This document shows positions 33,740-44,625 of a stretch of DNA of 64,000 bases, piece after piece; positions within the stretch are counted from its first letter, which is position 1, and each line of letters begins with the position of its first letter. Under the pieces are notes generated by a model. It saw only the letters and a list, made by a program, of their open reading frames with translations, made no database searches and was not told the DNA's origin. This stretch comes from Oegoconia quadripuncta. Taxonomy: Eukaryota; Arthropoda; Insecta; Lepidoptera; Autostichidae. The position numbers and the translations under genes are program-made. The stretch spans positions 14,137,124 through 14,201,123 of the forward strand of contig OX438741.1 in assembly GCA_949316235.1 (NCBI GenBank). Reading direction: 5' to 3'.

Positions 33740-34116
33740 CCATCGTCGACACACGCGCCGGCCGGAGATTGTTATGCGACTGCCGGGATTCGTAGGGTTG
33801 CTAACATGCAAAATTTATGTGGAACTCAAAATTTTTCAATAAGGTTCCAGTTGATATAGAAAATCTTCCTCTCAATAAATTTAAAGATACTCTAAAACAG
33901 AAACTTATTTCATAATTAATAATGAAATTTAAAAACCTCTTTGTAATATAAAAACCTTTATGTAAAATCAAAGCCTGATTTTAAAAGAGCAACCCTTCGA
34001 GTTTCTTGCTTGTTCTTCTCAAGGGAAATTATTTAATTTACTATGTAAAATTGACTATTTTAAGTGTACTCTGTGTACCTATAAAATAAAGCATTTTTGA
34101 CTTTGACTTTGACTTC
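33740..34116 (+). mobile_element. LINE-E 3' end
   Basis: The final codons (FFNKVPVDIENLPLNKFKDT, then LKQKLIS and stop at about 33913-33915) match the minus-strand copy at 1611-1680. The 3' UTR follows with AGAGCAACCCTTCGAGTTTC, AATAAAGCATTTTTGAC and a GACTTTGACTTTGACTT tail. Coding sequence upstream of 33810 is decayed. Confidence 0.83.
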
Positions 34117-34575
34117 TCGAAGTTATTTATTTAATATAATGATGTAATTAAAATTAGTTTTGTAAAACTAAGAAAAAATGCCTTCTATTTCACTTACCTA
34201 ACATGCCCCTATTTTGGGTCTCCTCCCAAGCACTTTAGTTCCATTTTTATATATACAGTTGAGTTTTTCGTTTTAAGTATAACTGTATTTTTTTTCTAAT
34301 TTTGCTTCGGGGGACTAGTGGATAAAACCTTAACTTTTGTACAATACTCGATTTTTAAAATATCAGGTCATGTTTTGTTTTGCAATAGGAAGGTTCTGTT
34401 AGGGCCTCAACATTATACGGCCTAAGATGTAATCCTGATACATTTAAATCTTTTTTGAAAACCGCAATTATTCTGTCGTTTAAACCAGAGCTTGTAACCG
34501 GTTTTGGTAATACCGGTAAATAAGTATCCTTAGACGTACACACAGCGCCATCTAGTTTCACAGTAAGCAACTAGG
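34117..34575. other. No gene seen
   Basis: No repeat family of the window and no coding frame with recognisable content. Confidence 0.4.
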
Positions 34576-34773
34576 CTTGTGTTGTGGATACCAGATGGTT
34601 GATATACTACATAAATACATATTTTTTTTGTAAATAAATACATATTATAAATGAAAACATCCATAACTCGGGTACACATGTCGGTATTCATCACACAAAC
34701 ATATGCCCCTAGCGGGATTCAAACCCGCAACCGTATAGTGATCATTGCTAACCACTCCACCAAACAAGTCGTC
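34576..34773 (-). repeat. SINE-B, diverged
   Basis: Reverse strand: head with B-box GGTTTGAATCCCGC and a body ending GGTATCCACAAC; a TAAATAAATACATATT insertion breaks the body. Confidence 0.75.
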
Positions 34774-35683
34774 TAGATAAAGGCTTATATCGGATTTTTG
34801 AAAATGTTGCGTTCGGAGCTTGTCCTAATGAGACGCTACCTGAAACCTTAGTAAACCGGTTTAATCCAGACAGACAGCGCACGCGTCGGCATCGTTTGAA
34901 GTTTGTAGTGATAGAGACGGCGTCGTCTGTACCGATGAAAACCACCAAAATCCGCTGAATTGATGCAAAACCAATTTGGTTTTGCTCCTTAAGAAAACCA
35001 TATTTATGCCAAACCTAAATAAAACACTCCTTTGTACTTGACGCTGATTTTGCGGTATACAAGGCCTGGATTAGGCCATGTAATTTGATTGTGAATTTGA
35101 TTGAATCTACATGTTGTTTGTCTTATATAAAGACAGCTTGTTTTCTCTGAATTCCGTCAATAAAGCAATTGGCTTCATAAGATTCCAAAAGCACTCTTAT
35201 TTCTACAATCTGATCATCTTAAACAACTAAACTCTCCGTATATATATAAAAAAAAGTACATGAACTGTATAGATCACAAAGTAATTTCTCTAACTAAACT
35301 TATGTAAGAGTCACATAGGTATAACTTTAGGTATAGTTAATGCACATTATCTTTATCACATAGAAGATCGGTCCATCGGCAGTGGCTCCATCTGTAACAA
35401 GAAAAGATTAATTTTAAAGCAATAAATAATGAAGAACAAGATTAGAACAGGATTCATAATAACTATTTAAAAATCTAAAAATCCAACACTATATTTTGTA
35501 TTTTCGGACGCCATTTTGGATTTTTTTACCATAAAATGTATCATATTACACTCTAGGTATCAAGACGAATCTAACGACACGATGCAGTTCGAAATCGGTC
35601 AAGTCGTTTAGGCTACAGAATGCGCCATAGGAACGGACATATACATACATTATTATAATCCCACAAACAGACACGGACTTCGT
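34774..35683. other. No gene seen
   Basis: Near 35580-35660 GAAATCGGTCAAGTCGTTTA and ATGCGCCATAGGAACGGACA form an old dispersed repeat motif. No coding evidence. Confidence 0.4.
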
Positions 35684-35996
35684 ACTCCGTGGCTCAAGGT
35701 AAACAACAAGAGTTTAGAATCGGAGGTCGCGGGTTTGATCCCCAGCTGGATACATGTTTAGTACTCTCGTTTAGTTGGTGGAAGTGTCCACAATGTCCAC
35801 CAAGGTAGCTTAGCTACCACCGTCTAAGTGTGCGGCCAAGCAGGCATGTTTATAGCATTGTTGTGTTCCGGTTGTTAGAGATAAGATAGCCAGTCCCTCA
35901 AATAAGATGAGGGTTCTAGTTGAGCGTGCTTCCACCTTCGACCTCATCTTCACCAGGTGTGATGGTGCTTCAACTCCCATAGTGCATAAAAAAATT
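35684..35996 (+). repeat. SINE-A, diverged full-length copy
   Basis: Head with GGTCGCGGGTTTGATCCCCA, body CATTGTTGTGTTCCGGTTGT, tail ACCAGGTGTGATGGTGC and an A run. It continues directly into repeat K as at 16125. Confidence 0.82.
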
Positions 35997-36270
35997 AAAT
36001 TATTTGAATAAAAGTACCAGGCTTATAGGAAGGAAGAAGAGGTTGTTGAATAGCGACTTCCCGGCTATTCACACATCCCGAGCTAAAAATCGAGATTATG
36101 TTTTCATTTTCCTGTCTGGGGTTTTCATCAATGACCATGATTCAAAGTCGACCTACCAAATAAATCTCTATACAGTTTCCTGCATGTCTGAGGTTTAGAA
36201 ACTAGTTAATAACTCGAACAGTACTATACCGATTTTAATGACATTTTCACTTTTCTACAGCCACCGCAAA
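35997..36270 (+). repeat. Repeat K, third copy
   Basis: ATTATTTGAATAAAAGTACC then GGCTTATAGGAAGGAAGAAG and GTTGAATAGCGACTTCCCGG. Function unknown. Confidence 0.7.
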
Positions 36271-36378
36271 AAAAAACAAAATACGCTAAAAAAATAGGCT
36301 ATCGAGTTTTTTGGTTTTTACACGTCAGCCTCAGGAAGAATGAAGAATATTATTTACATGAGTCTATAAATGGTCCTA

Positions 36379-36710
36379 AGGCCCGTATTAATAAATCAAT
36401 CTCAGTAGAAGTCTCAGGCTGTATCAACCGAGATGCGTCTTAAGCAGTTGACGCTATCTCAAGCTCCGTACTAATTTATAAACCAATCTTGAGGTCTACT
36501 CAGCTGAAATCACTTCTCAGTATTCACCTCAGCGGCAAATGAATGATAGTCTTGAGTTTCGTTTATTAATACGCGCACCTCTCAAGTGAGTACTGCTTGA
36601 GTATGCACGTGCTTTTCAGTTCTCAAGTTAGCTTTATTAATCAACACGTTTACTTGAGACCGGTCACAAGACTGTTCTCAATCTTGAGAATGGTATATTA
36701 ATACGGGCCT
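36379..36710. mobile_element. MITE with AGGCCCGTATTAATA termini
   Basis: A perfect 15-bp inverted repeat, TA flanks at 36377-36378 and 36711-36712, length 332 bp. The interior has many CTCAAG/CTTGAG and CTCAG motifs, like subterminal repeats. A related end occurs at about 56657 (AAGGCCCGTATTTTAAAAAG). No protein is encoded. Confidence 0.87.
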
Positions 36711-36712
36711 TA

Positions 36713-38183
36713 GTTTGACTTCTTTCAAACCGACATGTTCCATCAAGTATGACGAGCTAACGCTCTCTAGCACTCATCCTTTTATTCAACAGCGGTTACT
36801 CCTAAGTCGGTTCCAATCACCGTCTTAAGCTTATGTAATTACGACATCTAAACCTCTCGAAGTAAACCACGAACTAAAAAAATTCACGGTCCACCAACAA
36901 ACTATGTCATCACTGAGAGGTGTTACGTCACCGCGGAAGCTGGCCGACCGACTTTCACGACTTATGTAACACCAAAATGCTGTATAGCGGTTATATAACA
37001 GCCCCAAAGACCCAATTGCACAGTAAGTTACGTCATTATAATAATTTTTTGACAGTTGAAGTTGAATGTTAGTGGAAAGTGGAACGTGCGAAATGTCAAA
37101 TATAATTCAATCTATTCACGGTTTTCGGTTCGTGAGGTCAGAGCGATATTTGGTGGTTCTTTTCTGATTGGAAATGTTTGTTTTACCCAAAAATGCTGCG
37201 AAACCTTGCCAATATTGTCTGGGGACAGAAATTTAAGCGTCTCCAACAAATTGACTGTTTTTGAATTTGAAATCAAAACAATACCAGCAAATAAGCTTCG
37301 TTATATACCGCATTATATGACAAGTTTTAAACGATTAAAGAGTTGAGCGTTGTAAGGAAGTCAATTGATAAAAACACCTAACTGTGTAAAATGTCAACTA
37401 TGTAGAAAAATGGAACACCTATGTGACTTAGAACCTGCGTAATATGTGTCAGTTGCAATTATTCATATTCAGAATCCTCATGATGAACTCTTTCCTACAA
37501 TATCCATATTTTAGACCTAAATGATTTTTTTTTATTTATATCAAGGATAACTTTGTGTTTATTGTTTGTTTATTCATTTTCAAAAAATAATTACAAGTAA
37601 CAGTCTAATTATTTAGTAATTAGACTGTTACTGTTTTCTAATAAAGTATAAATAAAAAAATAAAAATAAAAATAAATTATTTTTTGAACTTAAAAATTCT
37701 AATGCTTGGACTCTGATCCTCAAACTAGGTCAAACCTGTATCTTGAGGATCAGTTCCTTCCCTATACACATAGGTAGTAGTACTACTACTGTAATACTCG
37801 TATACTATACATAGACTGTGTCGATTTTACCATTTATCGAGTCACAATCTATGGCTTTGATGGATAAAGACGGATAACAATACAATTAACATTTGAATTA
37901 CATATATGTAGTTAGCCTATACTGATACAGATACCAATACTTATTCTAGGTGAGTCGAACTATTCTTGGGAACATAAATTAAAAACTATTATGGCCGCTG
38001 TGATTTAATTTTTTGTAACTAATCTATTCAAACACTGACTGTTACCATGAATCTAACGTTTCAATTTCATTAATTAAAATCCATCCAGTCCTTTGGGCGC
38101 TACAACACCCAAAACATAACCCTCTCTTCAGTCGGGTAAAAAGGGCGGGAATATTTATAAAGTCTACATTCGTGTTTTATGTT
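36713..38183. other. No gene recognised
   Basis: A 96-codon frame at 37056-37346 lacks known domains. ATAAATAAAAAAATAAAAAT near 37650 is simple-sequence. At 37600-37640 TCTAATTATTTAGTAATTAG and its surroundings form a short palindrome (AGTCTAATTA/TAATTAGACT). Confidence 0.4.
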
Positions 38184-38355
38184 ATTTTTTTATTCACAAC
38201 GGAGTGAAGATGAGACCGAAGGTGGAAGCATATTGACCTGGAACCCTACTTGGAAGACTGGCTATCTTATCTCTGATAACCGGAACATTTACTATTAATA
38301 TTTCTGTTTTGCGGCAGATTTATATAAGACGAAGCTAGCCAGGCCGACGTTTTTG
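38184..38355 (-). repeat. SINE-A, diverged and truncated
   Basis: Reverse-strand tail and body (GAAGATGAGACCGAAGGTGG, CTTATCTCTGATAACCGGAA), 5' part missing. Confidence 0.78.
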
Positions 38356-38458
38356 AAAAAGCACTATAATGTTCGACCGTTTTTGCCATGGCGACCGATA
38401 ATTTTTAAATGATTCTGTATTTAAAAAGAAATCTTAATTTATCCTAAAAAAATAATCA

Positions 38459-38612
38459 ATCAATCACACCTGATGTTAAGTGAAGATGGGGTCGAAGCGT
38501 ACTGACCCGGAAACCCCACCACATTTGTGGGACTGGTTATCTTATCTCTGACAACCGGAACACAACAATGCTATTAACATTGCTGCTTGGCGGCAGATTT
38601 AGATAGATAAGA
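38459..38612 (-). repeat. SINE-A, truncated
   Basis: TCACACCTGATGTTAAGTGA to CGGCAGATTTAGATAGATAA; less diverged than its neighbour at 38184, so a separate insertion. Confidence 0.82.
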
Positions 38613-38619
38613 TGTAATA

Positions 38620-39075
38620 ACCTTTTTCCCTAATGCTTTTTAGACACGATCTTTAAATTTCCTCTCACTCGGTTTAATATTGATTCAAGTCCACGTATTC
38701 AAGAAGAGGCTAAAAGAGCACTATCATTTTATCATGATTTAAGATATATATTTATATAATTATGTACTTATATATGTGATATTTATTTATTTATATTATA
38801 TAGTTTACTAATAATCACGTGTAATTTTATAACTAAGTGTATTTCTGTATTCTAGTAGTGTATGTATGTAAATAACATATTATATTATATACCTATATGT
38901 ATAGTATATTTGTCATTCCATAACTGCACTTTTTGTTCACCGTCCCGCACAATGCTCTAACCACCACTGAGGCTGCCTGGAAGAGATCTCTATTAGAGAT
39001 AAGCTCACCTTTGTACAATATTTCCGACTGATTGTCAACATGTTTTTTATGTGCAATAAAGAATAACAAATTGAT
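38620..39075 (+). mobile_element. LINE-H 3' region
   Basis: 38630-38745 may be the last coding part (PNAFxHDL-like, then EEAKRALSFYHD). A long AT-rich 3' UTR follows, then GAAGAGATCTCTATTAGAGA, TAAGCTCACCTTTGTACAAT and TGCAATAAAGAATAAC. It is the longest LINE-H copy here. Confidence 0.6.
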
Positions 39076-39199
39076 CATAAAAAATATTAATCAAAATTGA
39101 GTAATGCTTGCACTGTAACTAGGTACTCCACTTTTATTAATCCTCTCCCTTCCGGGCCACATTAGAATAATAGTCATATTATTATTATTGTCATATAAG

Positions 39200-39443
39200 T
39201 TGGTTGGTGGTAGGGCATTTTAAATGTCCGCCTGGCTAGCTACCACCATCTTATCTAAATCTGCCGCCAAGCTGCAATGTTAATAGCATTGTCGTGTTCC
39301 GGTTGTCAGAGATAAGATAGCCAGTCCCCCAAATGTGTTGGGGTTTCCGGGTCAGTACGCTTCCATCTTCGACCTCATCTTCACTTAACATCAGGTGTGA
39401 TTGAGGTCAAGTACCAACCCGTCATGCGTAAAAAAAAAAAAAA
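39200..39443 (+). repeat. SINE-A, 5'-truncated, with target duplication
   Basis: Starts TTGGTTGGTGGTAGGGC and ends in a 13-A run. Short ATAAG repeats flank it (39195-39199 and 39446-39450). The empty site is preserved in the duplicated segment at 39975. Confidence 0.87.
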
Positions 39444-39450
39444 TAATAAG

Positions 39451-39549
39451 AATTTGGAATAGTTTATAAAACATACTCGTACAAACAGGGTTAACATCTG
39501 TTAATTTTAATTTAATTATACGCCAGTTTTTCTAACATATTATCCAAAT
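39451..39549. repeat. Left arm of a local direct duplication
   Basis: AATTTGGAATAGTTT, CAAACAGGGTTAACATCTGT and CTAACATATTATCCAAAT recur at 39986-40061 with small differences. The arm plus 39186-39199 corresponds to the right arm 39975-40061. Confidence 0.8.
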
Positions 39550-39550
39550 A

Positions 39551-39968
39551 TCTTTACCTATGAAATTGGCGTTTTGCATGAAGAATTTTATTAATACTGT
39601 TTTCTCCATATAAACATATTCGAATTTTTTTGGGAGCGCCAAATCCAAATTTAGCTAAACTTTGTGTGTATTATCGGATAACATTAAGTTAAATACAGGC
39701 AGTGTTTATTTTTAAAAGTAACCGCTTTATAAAAGTTTCTGCTAGTCTAAGAAATAATATGGGAAGCTCAAGAAAAGAGCAGCTGTGTTCAAGTTTTTTT
39801 TATTGTGTGATTTAGCTCAGACATTAAAAAATATTTCATGTGAAACCTTGAAAGTTTATTCTATTTTCCAAATAAAAAACAAATTTGGAAATAGCTATAG
39901 AATCAAAGGAGTTGGTACATTAGGATTAACGAAGAAAAAAATTTCCAATTTCATAGGTAAATACCTAA
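39551..39968. mobile_element. MITE-R copy 3 (418 bp)
   Basis: The left end has lost the first bases (TCTTTACCTATGAAATTGG); the right end ...GGTAAATACCTAA is followed by TA at 39969-39970. It sits between the two duplicated arms. Confidence 0.85.
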
Positions 39969-40337
39969 TATTAGTGTCATATAAGAATTTGAAATAGTTT
40001 CATACAAACAGGGTTAACGTCTGTTAATTATACGCCAGTTTTACTAACATATTATCCAAATGTTTGTAAAGATGAAGTAACAAAACAACAAAACGTAATG
40101 GTAGGTAACTTTATCAACGCGCTTTTCCACTGTACACAGACCCAGCATGCGCGAGAGTGCATCGCCCAGTTTCGGTCCGATCTAGGGGCCATTGACCTGC
40201 CCATGTGATTTTTTTATGACTCTCGTTCGGTTTCGTTCGTATTACGTTACTTTAGACCTTGGGAATTCAGTTGGTGTCATACATAATGTTATAAAGTAGA
40301 GATCTTTGTTTATTTTCATGACATTCCTTTTAAACTA

Positions 40338-40384
40338 TTAGGTCCTTACCTATGAAATTGGCGTTTTGTATGAAGAATTATTTA
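40338..40384. mobile_element. MITE-R end fragment
   Basis: TTAGGTCCTTACCTATGAAA and GGCGTTTTGTATGAAGAAT after a TA, then unrelated sequence. Only about 45 bp of the left end is left. Confidence 0.75.
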
Positions 40385-40702
40385 CTGTGGAGCTAGATGG
40401 CGCTGTGTGTATGTGCAACGATATTTATTTATTATTATAGCCATCATTGGCTAAGATCATTTTCAATAAACGATGTTTTAGTTAATTGTAAAGAGACGGT
40501 GGTGACCAAACGTTTACATAACATGTATTATGACTATCGCAAAATCGACCTTTTCCTCTTTGGAAGTCGGTTGAAAGATAGCTTATGTCCTTCCCCAGGT
40601 CCTAGGATAAGCACTTTCATATCAGATTGAAGGGATATGCATTGTATTCGACAAATAATTAAAAATATGTAAAGATTCATGCTACAATACAATATAGAAA
40701 TA
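40385..40702. other. No gene seen
   Basis: Lies between a MITE-R end fragment and a full MITE-R copy. A 77-codon open frame spans it without recognisable features. Confidence 0.4.
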
Positions 40703-41109
40703 TTGGGTCTTTACCTATGAAATTGGAGTTTTTTTTCTTCGTTAATCATATGTACCAATTCCTGCAATTTTCAAAGCTATATCCAAATTTGTTTTTTATT
40801 TGGAAAATGGAATATTATTTCAAGGTTTCATATGAAATGTTTTTAATTTCTGGGCTTAATCACATAATAAAAAAATTTCAACAGAGCTGTTTTCATGTGC
40901 TTGCCATAATCATTTTTCCTTAGATTCGCAGAAACTTTTATAAAGCGGTTACTTTTAAAAATTAACGCTGCCTATACTTAACTTAATGTTATCCGATAAT
41001 ACACACAAAGTTTAGCTAAATTTGGATTTGCTGTTCCCAAGAAAAAATCAAAAATGTTTGTATGGAGAATTCTTCATACAAAACGCCATTTTCATAGGTA
41101 AGGACCTAA
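40703..41109. mobile_element. MITE-R copy 4 (407 bp)
   Basis: TTGGGTCTTTACCTATGAAA on the left, ...GTAAGGACCTAA on the right, TA on both sides (40701-40702 and 41110-41111). One of the two cleanest copies. Confidence 0.92.
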
Positions 41110-41840
41110 TACTTACAATAAGTTATTAGAAGTGTTTACAAATGTAGATAAATTTTATATAATTTCTGCTAAACTGACCATAACCTTCTGCTCTAGTTGA
41201 CTAAAGTTATGTAAGATGGAGTGGCCAACATTTGGCACTGATTATGAGTGGCCAGTTTTTAGTTGCGTAACGTCAATTTGCAATCTACTTTGACTTTGAA
41301 ACAAATTTTCTTTTTTTAGTCCATTACTTGATACTTTTTAGTCTCTTCGATTGCATTTTTATTACAGATATTGGGGTTTTGGACGTCGGTCGTTTAATCT
41401 GTAGATTTATTATTCTAAAGTGTTGGGATTTGAACTGTTGGTCTCTATTTTTTTTTTTTTTTTTTTTTTAATTAGAATGGGATCGCTCTTGACCTTAATC
41501 TGGACTAATGTCGAGATAAGGTCTCGATTATCAAATTCGTTATTTTGGGCAATTATAGTTAGGATGAGCAGTCGGTATGCAATCACAACTTTTGAAAGGT
41601 CCTTATTAATCACACTATAAGGTCCTATTTTATTAGTCTAACTCCCTGGAACACGTGTTGGTAATAGTTCAAAATGAAGAAAAAAAAACAGATTTTTTTT
41701 TGACGAAAACTATAGATGCGTTCGTTTCTTTTATAAATAAAATTGATATTTGGTACACTTTGGACCTACACAATTGAGATTAATAATAGATCCCTGTATA
41801 CCTATCAATGGTCCATTCATTTCTCAATGAATGAATGAAA
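41110..41840. other. No gene seen
   Basis: A 20-T run is at 41450-41469. No recognised repeat family or coding region. Confidence 0.4.
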
Positions 41841-41848
41841 AATTTACG

Positions 41849-42027
41849 TGACGTCAATAATTTTAAAGACGACAATAATGATCGATTTCATTGGTCACTG
41901 CTGTCACGTCTCCATTATCTCCAGACATTACCTTGACCATTATCAATAGCACGTGACGAAGACGAAAGTAGAAGAAATGGTAAGCATGCACCAACGTCAC
42001 ACCACCATCTACACGTGACTCACGTGA
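41849..42027. promoter_or_regulatory. Candidate regulatory cluster: CRE and three E-boxes
   Basis: A perfect palindromic CRE (TGACGTCA, 41849-41856) and three CACGTG E-boxes (41950-41955, 42012-42017, 42021-42026) lie within 180 bp. The last E-box is inside the palindrome TCACGTGA. CREs bind CREB/ATF-type bZIP factors; CACGTG binds bHLH factors such as CLOCK-CYCLE, MITF/TFE or USF. Function here is inferred from motif density alone. Confidence 0.4.
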
Positions 42028-42839
42028 CAATACCTGATTTCAATTTTAAAATAATTTATTTATATAGCTTTTATAAAGTCAGTCATGAATTATGTACCCC
42101 TGCTTGGTGTTTTTCATTTCATCAACAGTCTATTAAAATAAACTAGGGAATATTAACTTCTGTCATGGATTTTCCCTAAACGCCTGCCCACCACTGTCTA
42201 TACTGTAGTGCTCAAGATCCCTTAGTCGCCTTTCAACGATACCCACGGGAAGAGACGAGTTGGTCCTATGCCACTCTGATGGGAACGACGTGGATTTTAT
42301 TTTGTTAAAATAAAATTTTCAAATTGTTCGCTACATCTGAACGCACATGACTGTAATGTCAATGCATTCAAATGCTTTACATGGAAGTGCTTCTATTTTT
42401 ACTATCTAAATTTTATGGATGTGGCATTTATGCAAACACATGAAATACGTCAGTCTCATAATAAACAATGATAATGACATTTTTAGTGTCATCAATTGTT
42501 TGTTTTTTATTTAATACTACGTCAAATTCGTTTGTATGTGTAATGTGTTAATACCGCGTAAGTACACTACCAGTGTAAAACGCTATCGGAAATGTGAACA
42601 CATGTCGTCGCATGTAATACATGTATAATAAATAAAAAATACAATTTTTCAAAGCGTTATGGAAATATTCTCCGGATTAGGAGATTGTTATTTGATGTAA
42701 GTAATTATCTTTATAATAAATTTCATACAATCAAATACAAACTAATTTACATAAGTAAACAAACATAATCAAACGCCAACTGTTGCGTCAAATAGAGTAG
42801 CAACTGTATTATGCAATGTGACTTTGGCGCATCGTCCCT
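42028..42839. other. No gene seen; unique-looking
   Basis: Around 42229-42290 is a dispersed motif (ACCCACGGGAAGAGACGAGT). At 42659-42697 a short ATG-started frame abuts GTAAGT, but nothing else supports an exon. Confidence 0.4.
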
Positions 42840-43060
42840 CTTCCCACATCCAGAGCGATGCAAGTGCATCGTACGCTCTGACGTAACAGAGTCCCGAATG
42901 TGGGCCAAATTAATAAAAAAAACGTGACCACGCCCACAACGGTAGCTCACGCACACGCGCGTGTAGTGAAAGTGCGTCGGAAACCGGCGCACAAGCAGTC
43001 AGAGCGCGGCAGAGCGTCATTCAGCGCTCGACCGCGGAAGCAGTTGGTCGTTGCAGATAG
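42840..43060 (+). promoter_or_regulatory. Candidate CpG-rich Inr+DPE core promoter
   Basis: A GC- and CpG-rich patch in AT-rich DNA. TCATTC at 43017-43022 fits the arthropod initiator TCAKTY with A+1 at 43019. GGTCGT occupies 43046-43051, exactly +28 to +33, and fits the DPE consensus RGWYVT fully. Upstream are CCACGCCCAC (42928-42937, KLF/Sp-type), TGACGTAA (42879-42886) and GCACACGCGCGTG. No TATA box is at -30. Inr-DPE spacing is strict in Drosophila, so this match is unlikely by chance. The transcript is unknown; no open frame follows closely, so it would be a 5' UTR exon or non-coding RNA. Confidence 0.5.
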
Positions 43061-43882
43061 ACGCTTTGTCACTACAACAATGATGTTGATAATTGTAAAC
43101 TAACAGATATGACAAGGGTTATTTTTAAAATAGTAGAGCAAAACTGTTATGTTTAATAAATTACACCGAATACATGAATTTGCATAAATAGACTAAAGCG
43201 CACGTGCGAAATTTGTAATTTAAAGTAGTTGTCGCAGTAGAGTGAATTTGTGACCATTTGACACTATTTTGTCCATTATTGATGATGGCGCTCATTTTGA
43301 TATTTTACATTGATTACAAACCATAATTCTAGGATATTCAAAGCAATTTTAATAATGAATACCTCTTTTGAAAACAAAGATGCAAGTAAGCTGTAATTAT
43401 AGCGGATCCCAAAAAATATCCCCATCTATAAGCAACAATTAAATTGTTCTAAACTAAATCGACATCAGATGTAATAGAAAGAGCTAACATTAAACGAACA
43501 AACCATAAAAACGTGGGAAATAAACTGGACACAAACCACATTACAGTTAAAGATAAAAAGAATGAATCAATGGGTCCTTTTCATGTCGTATCGGTGAATC
43601 AACAAATAGTACATTTCTGAATATAAATAGATGATAAACAACGTGTAATGTGAGGAAAATTTTCTAGTATTCAGGTTTCACTCAGACAGACGGATGTAGG
43701 TAATTTTTTTTGTGTTTATTGTGGATTAGGTCATCATTATTGATTATAAAGTTTTCTGTAGTACTTTACGGCTCAATACAGTAGTTTTACAACGGTGTTA
43801 GTTATCATTCTAGTAGTTAGTCAGATATAGTAATTTCAAATCCAGAATTGTTTAAGAAAAATAGTGACATATAATGTAAATA
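43061..43882. other. No coding gene; possible transcribed leader
   Basis: If the promoter at 43019 is real, this is its first transcribed region. A weak splice donor candidate (GCAAGTAAGC) lies at about 43382-43391. No long frame. Confidence 0.3.
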
Positions 43883-44304
43883 TTAGGTCCTTACCTATGA
43901 AATTGGCGTTTTGTATGAAGAATTTCATTAAGACTGTTTTCTCCATACAAACATTATTGATTTTTTTTTTGGGAACGGCAAATCCAAATTTTGCTAAACT
44001 TTGTGTGTATTATCGGATAACCTTAAGTTAAGTATAGGCAGCATTAAATTTTAAAAGTAACCCCTTTATAAAAGTTACAGCGAATCTAAGAAATGATTAT
44101 GACAAGCACATGAAAAGAGCTCGGTTAAAAAAAAAATATTATGTGATTTAGCCCAGAAATTGAAAAATATTTCATGTGAAACCTTGAAATAATAATCCAT
44201 TTTCCAAATAAAAAACCAATTTGGATATAGCTTTGAAAATCGCAGGAATTGGTACATATGATTAACGAAGAAAAAAAACTCCAATTTCATAGGTAAAGAC
44301 CCAA
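43883..44304. mobile_element. MITE-R copy 5 (422 bp)
   Basis: TTAGGTCCTTACCTATGAAA on the left and ...GGTAAAGACCCAA on the right with TA flanks at 43881-43882 and 44305-44306. Opposite orientation to copy 4. Confidence 0.92.
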
Positions 44305-44503
44305 TATAAGAAACAAAAAAATACTTGCTGCTCATGACAGTCGTTTACACCAAATCATTAAGTCTCTCAAGAGGCAATGTATAATACTCAAGTTGGCATT
44401 CAAAGTAAATTTAAAACTACGGATATATGCAAAGACTAATATAAAACTTGGGACTATTTAGATGATTTGTCCGATCACAAATTGTAAAAAATATTTACTT
44501 AAA

Positions 44504-44625
44504 AAAGAGCAATGTTTGTTTTACTTGCTTTCTTCTCTGCGAGGAGTCAGACTTGTGAATGAGCGATAATTGTATGACATAATAATCTCGATTTACAAAT
44601 GATTTATTTTGATTTTCAGCATTAT
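44504..44625 (+). repeat. LINE-E2 tail, diverged
   Basis: AAAAAAGAGCAATGTTTGTT, CTTTCTTCTCTGCGAGGAGT and TGTGAATGAGCGATAATTG follow the order seen at 4816-4928. Confidence 0.6.

Noticed and set aside
42659..42702. Short ATG-started exon abutting GTAAGT
   Set aside because: Thirteen codons next to a donor-like motif is expected by chance; it lies upstream of the candidate promoter and no initiator precedes it at a sensible distance.
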